Source: Dioszegia crocea
Lineage: Eukaryota > Basidiomycota > Tremellomycetes > Tremellales > Bulleribasidiaceae
Reading direction: 5' to 3'
NCBI GenBank assembly: GCA_001600615.1
Contig: BCKK01000001.1
Span: 2,023,082 to 2,087,081, forward strand
Length of the DNA stretch: 64,000 nt
Positions 1 to 12,068 of the stretch are shown here, in pieces (position 1 is the stretch's first letter; every line of letters begins with the position of its first letter). Under the pieces are notes generated by a model. The model searched no databases, was not told the DNA's origin, and was given only the letters and a program-made list of their open reading frames with translations. The position numbers and the translations under genes were made by a program.

Positions 1-863
1 GCTAAGAAGTGTGCACTGTGATGGGATGTAATAGTGGTAGATGCAGGGCGGAGGTATGAATGGGGTTTGGGTACTGGGTGGCCAGCAGCAACAAGGTCCG
101 GTCGGCGAAGGAAGCAAAAGTTCAAAGGGGAACAACGCGTGTGGCACCCAGCTACAACGCGATCTTGGGGTATGCTATGCCCGTCGTTGATATCGCGCTA
201 CTCTGACGCTGAGAGACGTGCTGCACAAGCACGAAGAGGGCTGCAGATGGAGAAGAATGGCCCATGTCAAAACATTATGGAATCCATGATAGGAGTGCTC
301 GGGGTGGAAGGCGACTCCACACGCGATACAATCGAGGCTGTACAAATATTGTGACTTCAGCCAATCTACGGGCTGTGTGAGGGCTTTCTCGACGATCACT
401 GCGCTGCTCTCCATGTGCAATTAATCTTGCAAGCAGCAAGAGCAGCATGTTGGTAAGATGATCAGGCACAAGGCGGTGCAGCGACGACCGATCGCTTTCG
501 GATGCCTCCACCCGAGCGCCGTCTTTTCTACCTGAGCTGCAGAAGTCGCCTCGTCAGGGCATTTTCCGCTCGGACTCCTCTTCTTGCCTATCAAATCTAT
601 TGCGCAAGCGCTCTGAATACATGATAGTGCAGCGAGACGACCATTACACAAGAGGCTTTTGTCGATTGGCCAAGTGGAGACTGAGGAATGTTCGACGCAT
701 TGTTCGTGACGAGAATCAAATCCGCATCGACTCTACCTGACATGCTTGACGAACTTGTAGTACAAAAAGTTCTGGTCGAATCTTCCTAAGAACCACACAG
801 CAAAGTCCACCGCGGATACCAACACGGCTTGTCACAAGCTTGTCATCGCTTGACGAGCGATCT
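1..863. other. No gene recognised (left edge)
   Basis: Short open frames occur on both strands, but none has codon patterning, splice signals or residues that I recognise. The right part is probably the 3' flank of the SNX3 gene, whose stop codon is at 864-866. Confidence 0.4.
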
Positions 864-1908
864 CTAGCTCCATTGTGACTTCTCCCATGTGGGATCTACA
901 GTGTCAAGGCCGCCCGGTAGGATGCTAATCTAGATGCCGCTCAATGACTCACCTTGCAGGAACGCACAGAGCACCTTACTTCCGGTCTGTAACAGCGGAT
1001 GACCAGCAACGATCTCTAGGAACCGTTGTAGGCCTTCTCGGCGCTGCTCGACGACGTCCTCCGTGAAGCGGTTTGTAAATATCTGAGAATGATTAGCTCA
1101 ATTACAGGCCGACCGATGCTTTGAAGACAGTCCACTCGAACAAATTGCCTGAGCAGTGGGAACGGTGGCAGTTCAAAGATGGGGGACAAAGGAGAATCAC
1201 TGACCTTGCCTGGAAGAGCAGGGATATTGACTCTCGTCGATTCTCGTTCTAGGATATCCCGGAACACCTCAAAATCAGAATATCGCCTTCTGACGACAGA
1301 GTGTTTCAATTTGAATGCTGGGATGTTGGTCTGCGATATCAGCTCCACGCCCTAGAAAAGGGTTCGCCTTTGATCAATAGAGCCCAAAAACACCTCCTTG
1401 CAGCTCCACACTGCTCAGTGGAACTTACCATACAGACGATCTCATAATCTGTGTACATCTTCCTGCCAACCCCATGTGTCATGGGTTTCCGGACCTCTAT
1501 CTCCAGGAAGCTCTCTGGAACGGCGTACATCTCGTCAAACTGAAGACGTGAGCTGAAACTTCCGATTAGACACCCAATCCCAGTAGGATAAAGCGTACTG
1601 TTTGAGGTCTTCCTGCTAGTCGCGCCATATCAGAGAAGGTCATCCGTTGGGATGACTCGGTACGGGCGAAAGGAGAGTGTGTGACTTCGACTGAACAACT
1701 CATCAGCTTTGCAGCCCATCACGAATCCGTTCTTCCCCCCGTCAATCGACTTACTTGGAGGAGATGAAGATCCCTGGCCACTTGCCTGTTGAGAAGAGTC
1801 AAAGTAATCTTCATGCAGTCAGTATAGCGCCCGCACAGGTGGCAAAGCACGACTGGACGAGAGATGTAAATGGGACCCACCCCTGGAGGGAGACTGTGGC
1901 TGATTCAT
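864..1908 (-). CDS. SNX3: Sorting nexin 3 (PX domain, retromer cargo adaptor)
   Basis: SNX3/Grd19 proteins bind PI3P on endosomes through a PX domain and guide cargo into retromer-dependent recycling. Reading the minus strand in seven exons gives about 190 residues, close to the family length. The N-terminal ~60 residues are Ser/Pro/Gln-rich and probably disordered. The PX domain follows, with [18 protein letters not shown], then [10 protein letters not shown] (the phosphoinositide-binding Arg and the RRYSDF signature) and PALPGK. The last exons encode [18 protein letters not shown] and end with EKSQWS. All splice phases I checked keep the frame, including a tiny last exon joined at FLQ/D. 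The start at 1908 is the ATG that begins MNQPQ; a longer frame upstream lacks support. It is divergent from UBP14, with 278 bp between the two start codons. Confidence 0.9.
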
Positions 1909-2186
1909 GATGCCTCTATTTGGGAATTCTGAGCGTTTAAGAGTTGGCGGGGGTGAGTTGTGTGAATGATACTGATATATATGATCCATGAGCGAGGACT
2001 GTGAGCTATAGGCAGAGGAGCATGGCATGATCCACCCATCCCAAGCCCAAGCGCGTCAGTCCTCGCCCGGCAAGCTCCGACTAGCTGGGCGTGTGGAGAC
2101 CCCACACGTAGTACTCCCCTACACCTCGTCCTTGCCTCGTCCCCTCACCACTTTCAACCATACCTCAACACATCACAAGAGCCATC

Positions 2187-5100
2187 ATGTCCACCTCGAA
2201 GGAGTCATGCCCACACCTAGAGAGCATCGCTCAATATGTGCGCCCTCCAAAACTCTCGGAGCAGGTCCACCGGTAGGTCTCTTGTCCGCCCAGACGCCAA
2301 GTTGAAGGACTGTAGCTGATGGTGGTCCAGTGAGGAATGCACACTCTGCTTTGATGGTCAGGTACGCAAGGATATGATCTGCTGCCTGGTAGGAAACTCA
2401 GTACTGATGGCGTTAGGACGATCCCGAGGGTGTCCTCGTCTGCCTGCAGTGCTTCAACGGCGGCTGCTTCGGTGAGGGTCGCCGCCATGCATTCCTTCAC
2501 TTCGAGAAGGCGAAGCATCCTGTCGGACTGGTTGTCAAGCGGACCAGGAAAGAACCCAAAAAGAGGGTAAGTTATAGGACGTGTTTGCGCCAAAGAGAGA
2601 TCATCAGCTGACAGGCCAGGACTCACTCGAGCCGCCACTGAAGAAGCTCGCCATTTCCGCTCCGTCTGATGAAGAGCTGTATACCTACTCTACCCATCTG
2701 GTGTGCTTTGCTTGCTCTCCTGTTGGCGAGGCGATTCATTCCGAGAACCCTCAGGTGAGCAAGCTTGCGCCTTGGCCAACTTCGTGAAGCTGAGCCTATA
2801 GGTCAATGATACCGTCACCGCCATCATGCGAGCCATGTCTTCCGCCCAGCAGTCCGAAGTGAAAGCATGGGAGGAGGAGATTTTGGCCTGCGAGCATACT
2901 CTCACGCTCGAGCAGACACCATTCATCAACCCCGAGGACCCATGTGCGTGTTACATGAAACGTTGACCGAACAGCAGCTTACTCAGCAGTACCTACTCAA
3001 TGTACAGAATGCGCCCTTACCGGTAATCTCTGGCTATGCCTTGTTTGCGGCCTGGCTCAGTGCGGCAGAAAGCAATTCGGAGGCTTGGATGGGAACGGAC
3101 ATGCTCTCAAGCACAAGGAGGAGACGGGGCACGCCGTGGCGGTGAAGTTGGGCACCATTACCGCTGAGGGGACAGCCGGTAAGTCTCCTTGCCACTGGCT
3201 ACGGAGGGGTCTGCTGACATTCAGACCTATACTGTTATGCCTGTGACGATGCTAAGCTTGACCCGGAACTTGCTACACATCTGGGGAATTTAGGTCTGGA
3301 TGTCGGAGGACAAACCAAGACGGAGAAGACAATGACTGAGCTGGTACATTTCCCTCCAGACCTGGGAATCTCGAGAAAAGCTAAATCGTCAGAATATCGA
3401 TCACAACCTCAAGTTCGACTTCTCGATGACTGGAGATGACGGCAAGGAGCTACAGCCAGTCTTTGGAGAGGGACTCACGGGTCTGAGGAACCTCGGAAAC
3501 AGGCAAGTAATGATTGTTATCGGTGTATAGTCATCCAAGCTGACAATTATAGCTGCTACATGGCTTCTGTGCTTCAGACGCTTTTCTCTCTCCCTTCTTA
3601 TCGCGAGCGATATCTCAGCGAGACCGCTCGATCTCATCAGCAGACCTGTGACAAGCCCTTACCTGCCGACTGCCTCGAATGTCAAATGCTCAAACTGGGC
3701 GATGGGCTGGTCACTGGTCGATACTCCAAGCTTGCTCCCGCTCCCGCACACTCTCACTCTCAATTCGACGCGCCCGAACCGCCAAAGTTCCAAGAAGGTG
3801 TCCGGCCTGTCCAGTTCAAAGCGTTGATAGGCAAGGGCCACGAGGAATTTTCGACCATGCGCCAGCAGGACTCTGAGGAGTTCTTGCAGCATCTTTTGGA
3901 TAGGTTGAGGGGAGAGGCGAAACGTCAGGGTCGGGATATGGCCAATGAGCCGACCGAGATTATGCGTTTTGCAATGGAGCAGAGGCTACAGTGTTTAGGG
4001 TGCGGAAAGGCGGGGTACAAGGAGGAAGTGGTCGACCTTGCCAGTCTACCCGTGGAGGCTGTGGAGAAGGGCGTGACGGAGGACGGGAAGAAGTTGTGGG
4101 AGGAGAAGACTCTGGAAGCATGTTTGAAAGCTCTGTGTGAGAAGGAGAAGATTGAGTATGCGTGCGCTACGTGCGACAAGAAGACTCAGGCGGAAAAGTG
4201 AGCTTTGTGCAGCGGTTCAGTGCAATCCAGTAAGCGAAGCTGACGACGATAGATCGACGATGTTTAAGACCTTCCCCGATCTGCTAGTTCTCCACATGAG
4301 GAAGTTCCAGCTCGTCAACTGGGTCCCTACGAAACTTGGTACGTATAACCTTGTCTAGGTGTACATTGGAGCCTCAACTCACATTCTAGAAATTCCCGTC
4401 CAGGTGTCAGATTGGATTACTCTAGACGACTTACAGAGCAAAGGCCGACAAGAGGGTGAAGGGGAGCTCGACCTAGATGCCAAACCCACAGGTGAGTTGA
4501 AGCAATCCGAAAACATGAGCAGCATGAACTGACTTTCAGTCTCCGGGCCAGATGTCGACGCTGGCGCTGTCGCTCAGCTGGAGGCTATGGGCTTCCCGAC
4601 GGTCAGATGTCAAAAAGCGCTTCTGGCGACTGGAAACAATGGTGCGGATATGGCCATGTCTTGGCTGTTTGAGCACATGGAAGATGCGGGTGAGTGCTGG
4701 TGGTCTGTTGTTGTACAGTGGACTGATCCGTGCAGACATCGACGACCCCATACCTGCTGTAGCATCCGCAGCGGCTACATCCGGGCCTTCAGACGATCAA
4801 ATTGCCATGATTGCCGATATGGGCTTCAGCGCCAATCAAGCTAGGAAAGCTTTACGCGAAAATGTGGGTCGATTCCACCCAGAGAAGCAACAATGCAGAT
4901 GGCTGACAGATCAGGACGGTAACCCGGAACGAGCGATAGAATGGCTCTTCTCCAACCCCGACGATCCAGGAGAGGACGCTGTGGCTCCCGCAGCAGTACC
5001 CTCTGGGTCTGCATCGACCACTACTCCCGGCTCATCTAGCCTTCCGGCAACATACCGCCTCAAGGCATTCATCTCGCACAAGGGCCCCTCGGTCCATTCG

Positions 5101-5271
5101 GGACACTATGTCGCTACTATTCGTCAGCCCCAGGCAGGTCTGGCAGGGCAGGCTGAGGCAAATGAGGATGAGTGGGTGTTGTTTAACGACGAAAAAGTCG
5201 TGAGGGCCGGCGCGGGTGGTGGGGAGGATATGAGGAAGTTGGCGTATCTTTACGTCTTTGAGAGAGTCTAG
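2187..5271 (+). CDS. UBP14: Ubiquitin carboxyl-terminal hydrolase 14 (USP5/UBP14 type)
   Basis: This enzyme disassembles free polyubiquitin chains and so feeds the ubiquitin pool. The architecture is complete: an N-terminal zinc-finger region (EECTLCFDGQ, then CLQCFNGGCF), the UBP zinc finger (CALTGNLWLCLVCG with later His residues), the catalytic Cys box (LRNLGNSCYMASVLQ), the QQDSEEFLQHLL stretch, two UBA domains (around VAQLEAMGFP and IAMIADMGFS) and the catalytic His box (SHKGPSVHSGHYVATI), ending at YVFERV. At least twelve short introns interrupt it. Two are unusual. The intron inside the Cys box starts with GC, not GT, and the intron at 4864-4914 is an exact multiple of three without a stop. 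The start is the ATG of MSTSKESCPHL, which places the first zinc-finger Cys as expected. Only the 278 bp to SNX3 lie upstream. Confidence 0.93.
3503..3552 (+). other. GC-AG intron in the UBP14 Cys box
   Basis: The coding frame for LRNLGN-SCYMASVLQ is only restored if the intron runs from GCAAGT at 3503 to the AG at 3552. The exon ends AACAG, which matches the AG|GCAAGT context of GC-AG introns. A GCTGAC branch-like motif precedes the acceptor. Confidence 0.85.
4864..4914 (+). other. 51-nt in-frame intron in UBA2 of UBP14
   Basis: The interval begins GTGGGT, has GGCTGAC near its end and stops at CAG. It contains 17 codons without a stop, so retention would insert 17 residues into the second UBA domain between ALREN and DGNPERAIEWL. 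Uninterrupted UBA homology favours splicing. Confidence 0.75.
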
Positions 5272-6026
5272 GAGAGACCAGTCTTGGGTCAGTCAGTCGT
5301 AGTTCAGACAGTTCATGGAGCCATGCAATTGGTTCTTAGGATTCCAAACAGCAGACTCAATCCGTTCTGACCAGCTAGTCTTGATACGTGGAAATAGATG
5401 CACTCATGTATCTCGAACAGTCATCGGCCAGAGTGTCTTGGGAGCGCGAAGCTGCGCGAAGTTGGCTCTGGCAAGAACGTGTCCGGAAATAGTCTCAGGC
5501 ACGAGCGTCGGGCTTGGGGCCCTTTGGCTAAAATTGCTCCAAGTAGTATTTAATTAGCCATATTCAGGGTCTTTTTGAGTTACCCCAGATCTGGATTTTT
5601 AGGCGTTGGAACGTGATTATGGCAATGGGTGGCGATTGACTGAGAGTGGCAAGTGACTGCAAGCATGGATGAGTTGTTGTGAGTAAGGGGACAGGGATGC
5701 CAAGCTCGTCATGGACGGTGAACAGAATTGTGGTCTGAAGCACGGTGGATTTGAGGTATAACCTCGTTTGCGCTTCAACATCTCCTCCACTCGGTAGATT
5801 AACTCGCTTCCTCGCACGTTGTGGAGACTCTCGCTTCCTTTGCCTCCATCACTTCCCCTTGCACCGAACTGTATACGAGTCTCACCTATATATACACCAT
5901 CAACACCCTTTGGTCGAAAGCCATCACTCCATTCCTCTGAGCCTCAGCACAGGTCACCCGTCATCCCGACATCTCCGCAGCAACAAGCGTAACCATACAG
6001 CCACCGGCCAGGTATTCGCCGTCGTC
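5272..6026. other. Intergenic, UBP14 3' flank and TVP38 promoter/leader
   Basis: No gene is supported. The last ~250 bp are pyrimidine-rich with CCATCAC-type repeats, as expected of a fungal 5' leader. The frame that runs into TVP38 is open upstream but has no ATG before 6027. Confidence 0.5.
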
Positions 6027-7521
6027 ATGCTGGACAATCCACCCATACGACAAATCGCCTCGTCGAGTTTGCACGCTACGCGTTCATCTTACAACTCCTC
6101 CACTATGCCCTCCTTACCCGGCTCACGCTCGGCCTCTCCGGCTTCGCGCTTACCGGTTGATCCCTCTCTAAACGGTGGTGTTGCGCACCACCGTCCAGCT
6201 TTCGTCCACACTTCCACCAGCACGCAAATACCCATGTTTTCAGCATCTACCTCCTCATCAGCTACCCCCTCACATACAAATCACGACTTCCCACCGGAGA
6301 AAGAACCCCCACCGGCGTACCCCTATCTGACCGAATATGATATCGATCCCTTACACCGACCGACCTCTGTGCACGCTGGCCACTCCCATTCCCACTCGCA
6401 TTCACAATTTGGCCATGCCTTCGCTCACGCGTCTCGCGCGTCGTCGAGAAGGTCGTCTCTGGTACCGGTACCTGAGCCATGTATGCTATATAAGATGAAA
6501 GATAAGCTGCTAGGCAAGGAAGGCGGGATGGGACGCGCTCTGGTGATTGGTTGGGTAATCACAACCTTGGGTTTCATCATTGCCACAGCGTTCTGGAAGG
6601 GCGAATTGTTCGGCGGTGAGTCTGCACTTTTGTTGAGCCAGCAATCAAATCTGATAAGACAGCTCTGGATAGATTGTCCAAAAACCTCTTGTCGATGGGT
6701 CTAGAGGGCAAACTCATATTCATACTTCTCATTTTCATCACCACCATCCCTCCCCTACCCCTATACTCGACATTGATGGTCCTGGCCGGCTACACCTTTG
6801 GCGTGTGGGAAGGCTTCGTCGTGTCCTACATTGCCAGCCTGTCAGGGGCAGTGATTGTGTTCGTCGTCTCGAGAACATTACTTCGCGATGTTATCACCAA
6901 ATCGTTAGTCCGATCCTTCATATCGTTGATCACGGCTAATTGTTTAGACTCAGCTCCTCACCCACTGCCCAATCCCTTCTCGCCATCATACCCGCAAACC
7001 CCCACCTTCTACTGCTCATCCGTATTGCTCCCTATCCTTACAATCTCCTCAACGTCATCCTAGCTTCGGCCCCTTCACTATCCCTGCGGACGTACACCGC
7101 TTGCACCGCTGTGTCCCTGCTAAAATTGGTCCTACACACCTGGATCGGCGCTGGAATACATGACATCGCGTCTTTCGGACATGCTCCGCCTCATAGCGAT
7201 ACACCGCCCGAGTGGGAAGGTGAAGGCGGAGGGGAGTGGGGAGGAGAGCACCGGCCAGGACGCCCCGGAATGGGAGGAGGGCGATACGGATATCACCATG
7301 GCGGACATGGATACGGTCATGGGCCAGGATGGAGGGCGGACCAGAGGCACCGAGGCCAGGTGCGGATGTACTCCACCTGGGTCGGTATCGGGCTATGTGT
7401 GGCCTTGTTCTTTTACCTCACACATCTGGCCAAGAAGGCGTTGAAGAAGGCGCAGGAGGAAGAAGCATTGAAACGGGAAGAAGAAATGTTGCTTTTGAGT
7501 GGGAGCGAGGAAGACTTCTAG
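6027..7521 (+). CDS. TVP38: TVP38/TMEM64-type Golgi membrane protein (VTT domain)
   Basis: VTT-domain proteins of the Tvp38 group are multi-pass proteins of Golgi/endosomal membranes; related eukaryotic family members act as lipid scramblases. Three exons are joined by short introns near 6616-6662 and 6905-6948. The first ~150 residues are a Ser/Pro/His-rich cytosolic tail. Membrane segments follow (ALVIGWVITTLGFIIATAF; IFILLIFITTIPPLPLYS), then the VTT signature GYTFGVWEGFVVSYIASLSG with VSRTLLR, the RIAPYPYNLLN segment, a Gly/His/Tyr-rich loop, a last TM (VGIGLCVALFFYLTHLA) and an acidic coiled tail. The start is the first in-frame ATG. The exact lipid activity is not shown by the sequence. 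Confidence 0.85.
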
Positions 7522-7716
7522 TTGCCACAATTTACATTTTAGACTGCATAGATATCGGCATTTAGGGACACTGGTCGTTGTGTAGTATCGTAGAGTTTTC
7601 GCAGTAGACCACATTTGTTTGTATATTCAGGATGCATCATTAACAACAGTCCGACAATTGCGGATCTACGCCGTCAAGATACTTGATAGATTGTCCTGGA
7701 GATCTATGAAGCAGTT
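7522..7716. other. Convergent 3' interval
   Basis: About 195 bp separate the TVP38 stop from the stop of the convergent thioesterase-like gene. It probably holds both 3' UTRs; no gene is visible. Confidence 0.4.
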
Positions 7717-9060
7717 TCATAGTCTGACGGTCTCCCCCAGACCCACACTGACCGCCTCCATGCCTTTCGCAGCCCTCTCCACCTGATCTCTCGCAAGACG
7801 CGCGGACGAAGTCTCATTGACCGCCTCCTTCTCCCCCGGCGCGACTGCGTTGCCGATAGACACCGCCATGCAGGGCATGATATCACGCCCAATGTCCGAT
7901 GCGTTCGCTTCGGATTTCCACCCGCCTGCAAGCCAGGCTGCGGCCAGTTTCTTGTTCGAGGCAAGCGCGCCCGCGTGAGCTTTAGCAGAGGCATCGGTCG
8001 AGTGACCGGCAAGATGGAAGCCTATGCGCTGAAAACGTCAGCTCATTACCCTCATCAGCTGCCAGACAAGACATACAGGAGGCACAGTCATCCTCCCGAT
8101 CTTCATACACAGCTCATGTACCGCAATGCCAGCAACGACTCCGCCGTCCGCTCTCGTTCGTGGTGTCCGAAGAGAAGCAAGAGCCTGTGCAGTGACGTCT
8201 GAAGCTGTCAAGAGTGGGGAGGCGGCGGTGTTGGGAGATGGCTTGGAGGGGAAGGAGAGGTCGGTACCGGGTGGAGCGACATCGGGTGGCGTCGCCGTAT
8301 CAGAGGCAGAGAGTGAGTCAGTCGCATCGCCGGATGGTGGAGAGATAGTGCGAGGGCCAGGAGTTTGCGATTGCTCCGTCTTAGATCGGACTTTCTTTGC
8401 AGATTTCTTTGGGTAGATGACGAACTCCGTGACGAGATAGTACCTGGCTCATCAGCACAAGTGACCGTTTATCAGAATTCTAAGTGCTGACTTACCACTT
8501 GTCTCCCCATCCCACGGTCCTTGTCTCAATAGTGTACTCGCTGAGAATAGGGATTTCGCGAATGAAGGTATAGTGAGTCCCGCCCAGAGCAGAGTATCCA
8601 CCGGCCTCGAAGAAGATGGGAAGAGCGTCCCACATCCAGCCCGACATGGAGTGGTCCGCACTCTTAGCGTAACATCTGGAGGTGATCAGTGGTGGACTCA
8701 AGGTTGTAAGACTAGACTTACGAGTTGCTCAAGTGGAAATTGTAATCGCAGTCATCGAACCATGCTCGTCTCCTTGATATCACCCTAGCACTGATCCCAC
8801 CTGTCGCCTGGATCTTCTTCTGGCATTTGTCAATGTACGCCTGTCGTCCGCGGGTCCATACAAGCAGATATCTGGGACCAAGACGCTGTACCACATCAGG
8901 ACATGAAAATGGCGTCAGAGGTGAAAATTTCATCACTCACCCACCAGAATCGCAGGTGCCAGATAAACGGCAGAGAATGGGCATTGAGAGCGAGGACGAG
9001 GAGGATAAGGTATTTGCCAACGCTAGGTAGCTGTCTTATCAACTGTAGGAGGGCAGACAT
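7717..9060 (-). CDS. Hot-dog thioesterase-like protein (THEM6-type)
   Basis: The gene reads as five exons on the minus strand. The N-terminal exon has a hydrophobic segment (YLILLVLALNAHSLPF) that could anchor the protein to the ER or mitochondrion. The next part reads RLGPRYLLVWTRGRQAYIDK, then the hot-dog hallmark DDCDYNFHLSNSCYAKSADH, in which Asp and Asn occupy the usual catalytic/substrate positions of 4HBT_2-type proteins. Next come DALPIFFEAGGYSALGGTHY and FIREIPILSEYTI, typical of fungal THEM6-like proteins. A Ser/Pro-rich insert separates this from a C-terminal Ala-rich helix region ending at GLGETVRL. The fold is well supported by these motifs; the substrate is unknown, presumably acyl-CoA or a lipid acyl group. 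Confidence 0.72.
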
Positions 9061-9501
9061 CTTTGTCAGGTCGGTGCTGGCTTAGGCGGTAAAAGGAGTG
9101 TGAGAGTTGAGATTGGTGAGTGGGAGTAGTAGCGAGATTGGGCGCTGGGGCTTGGGCTTGCGATGGAGTGTTCTCTTCTTCAAGAGACCTCAACTATATA
9201 TACTTCGAGGACACGTACTGCTCGGGCATGGATATGAATGGCCGCTCGCAAGATCTCTTGGCTGCAACCTCGGTCAACGTCAACAGACGCGAAAGGATAT
9301 CCAAGGGGAATCCACGACACGGTCTGTCAACAAATTATTCTGCTGAGTCATGCAAATTTGTCATCATCCTTTGGTTGAAACGTTGATCACCGCTCTCCCT
9401 AACCTGCCTTGATGCATTCAGACTGCATGTTATGGCCCGTAATGGGTCCCAAGCTCGTATATGTATGCCCGTATGTTCCATTGTCCATTCTCATCTTGCC
9501 T
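9061..9501. other. Intergenic
   Basis: This holds the promoter of the thioesterase-like gene and the 3' flank of the next minus-strand gene. Short plus-strand frames (for example near 9107-9386) lack a recognisable product. Confidence 0.4.
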
Positions 9502-11602
9502 TCACCCAAAACGCCCCACCTCGATTCCCCAGAATAGCCACGCATTTGTCAAAAGCAGCAGCACGCCCAACTTCCATCCCACCTCCCTTGCCATCATATC
9601 CCAATCCCATCGTCTATCCATCTTGAACTGCTCCAGCCATCCTCCCGTCACACTATGATCAGTTCCAGCTGATCCCGCCGCCTCTCTATCGCCCGTCCCG
9701 TCCTCGGAGCGAGTCCGCGGACTTCTCCCTCTCGCCGGCAAAGGCACCGACGACTTCCGACGTGGCGTCACATCTCCGCCCAGCCCGGGACCCGCAGCGA
9801 TATTCGACGTGACATACATCTGAACACTGCGACTTGCTGCAGTCGTGCATCCGATGACGACCCATGCGAATAGGATGCGCTCGGGTCCGAGTACCCAGAG
9901 GGTGAGACCGGTAAGGGGCCAGCAGATGCACTGTATGGATAGTAGGCGAGTAATGGTAGCTGGGAGATCGTAGTAGACGCGCCAGCGATGAGTGAGGCCC
10001 GTGGTCATATCGAAGCAGTAGTGCCCTGTGAGAACAGCCTGTAGTGTCAGACCTCATCTGGGCGCATGTGGGAAACCATCGACTTACCCAGGCAGCAGCG
10101 AGAAGCAGGTCGCCCCTTGGTATCCTTCCCCATGTCCCCTCCATGCCCCAGCCCATGATCACCCGATCCAACGCCTCCCGACTAGTATCTATTCCCCAAG
10201 GATAAAGATTTACCCAAATCCCACCAGTAATCACCGCCTGCATGAGGACGAGATATCCCCATACAGCCGGGAAGACTGCAAGAAGCCGCAAGGAGAATAG
10301 ACTCTCCTCTTTGACTTCTGCCTCCACGTCTGGATCAGAGGACACATTGACAGCAGGCTCTTCCGTGAAAACAAGGCCAAGTCCTGATGTCAATCGACCG
10401 AGATCGGCTGACTTTTCTTTGAGAGGGACTCGGCGGCGTAACTCCCGGCGTTTTGGGCTAAATGAGAGGGATCCGGATGATGGAGAGTCGGTACCGTCAA
10501 AGTCATCGTCGGCATCTTCCGAGCCGGTCATACCACCGGCCGGTCGCATAGGGGAAGAGCTGGAGAATGAGGATAAGGAAGAGACTGGGGTAAGAGGGGA
10601 AATATTGCTAGTCGATGTGCGGGGTGACGGTCGCCCAGCCTGAGCAGAGTGTCTGCGCTCCGGTGGTGTCTTGCGACCCGTGGATGATCTCCGCGCATGA
10701 CCCTCATGCGCCTTCCCATTCTCCTTCGCCTGAGTCCAGCGTTCTCCAAGACCCAACGCAGAGGTAGATCCAGCACTCTTATCCCTCTTCCCTTCCATCT
10801 GCCGAGCGGCTACATCGCCCACCCACCCTTCCAGCCTATTTCGCAGCGCGGCCAAATCTGGCTGGGATAATGATTGGCCTTTTATACGGCCAGGACGTAC
10901 GGTGGAATCGGACTCGATTCCCGTCTCAGTATCCGACCCGCTAGAGTGTAATGAGGGTGCCAAGGGCCGAGAGCGAGACCGTGATTTGACGACAAGGGGA
11001 CGGGGTGGAGTACGGGTTGCGGAAAGTGATGGTGGAACAGCCGATATGTGGGATTGAGGTGATTTGATAGGTCGTGAGCGCAAAGGCTGTGGGATGTGAT
11101 TGAGAGAGTTGCCGTAGGAGGATGACCGAGGTAGAAGTTTAGGTCGTGGGGCGCTTGGGGAGGGTCTCTTCGACAATTCGTCACCGGGCGCAGACATCAG
11201 AGTTGGAACCTGCTCAGTGCTGCCCATCCACCGTGGCTGCCCCTCTGTACCAACACTACCTTCTCCATGTCCATTCGCTCTGTCCCACCCATATCCTGAC
11301 CTGGGCTTCCCCGGCAGCGGTTCCGCCAAGAGGATGGGAGATATTGGGCTGAGAGGGCCAAGTCCGCTCGGAAACATCCTACCTGATGGACTAGCAGGTG
11401 CAGAACGGACTGGACGATTGACAGGAGACGAGCCTATCCTACTTGGGTTGAGAGCCCGAGGCCGACTGGGTTGACCGGGTTTGTCGAAAGGGATATCGGT
11501 GAGTGATTGGAATGAGGGTTGAGACGGGGGAAGCATCTGGGGTGTGAAGGTGTACAGGTGATCTTCAGGGGTCCGAGGTGAGATGAAATTGCTTGTCGAC
11601 AT
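9502..11602 (-). CDS. Ser/Pro-rich multi-pass membrane protein, EOS1 (N-glycosylation protein)-like
   Basis: Two exons encode roughly 680 residues. About 450 residues form a disordered Ser/Pro/Arg-rich N-terminus. A membrane part follows: FSLRLLAVFPAVWGYLVLMQ, LLLAAAWAVLTGHYCFDMTTG, HRWRVYYDLPATITRLLSIQ, CICWPLTGLTLWVLGP, ILFAWVVIGC, and a last TM at the end (KLGVLLLLTNAWLFWGIEVG). The run HRWRVYY...RLLSIQ...CWPLT resembles what I remember of the fungal EOS1 family, ER proteins linked to N-glycosylation and oxidative-stress tolerance. The single intron lies near 10040-10089. I chose the ATG at 11602 (MSTSNF) because its context is good and the preceding 110 in-frame codons look like leader; a start at 11932 is possible. 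The family call is moderate, the membrane topology firm. Confidence 0.6.
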
Positions 11603-12068
11603 GTTTGCGGGGGTAGATGATGTTGAGGACTCGGCAGGAGGGGATAGCCGGAGTTGCTCTGTATTGACGAGCGAATCATGGATGTGTGTCGACCGATGAC
11701 ATTGTTTCAGCTCTGATCTGGCTAGACGATCAAGCGAGTGTGTGCCGTAGCCTCCGTGGTACGTGTTGAGCTGAGAGATGCCAAAGAGAGGGTAGAGATA
11801 TGGATGATGCAGTGATGTGAAGTTGGTGACTGATGAAACGCCAAAGTTCAGGATGCAAATTCTGCATGCGGAGGTTTCACATTCTTGGGCCTCCGCCCTG
11901 AATACGTCGATGAGTCTTGGACGAGGCTGCACGGGTTCCTCACCGCTGCAGTACTAGAGTCCAACATTGTATGTCTATCTGTAGCTAGCCCTATCAATCG
12001 CTACAAACCAAAAGCAAAGAGTTCCAGCTCCTGCCCCGGCTAAACCCTAGCAAAACAATGTCCGACAT
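11603..12068. other. Intergenic, leader of the EOS1-like gene
   Basis: The frame of the EOS1-like gene stays open back to an ATG at 11932, so part of this could be coding, but composition suggests a 5' leader. Nothing else is seen. Confidence 0.35.

Noticed and set aside
11603..11932. 110-codon extension of the EOS1-like protein
   Set aside because: Possible, but its composition is leader-like and the ATG at 11602 has a better context. Noted as an alternative start.
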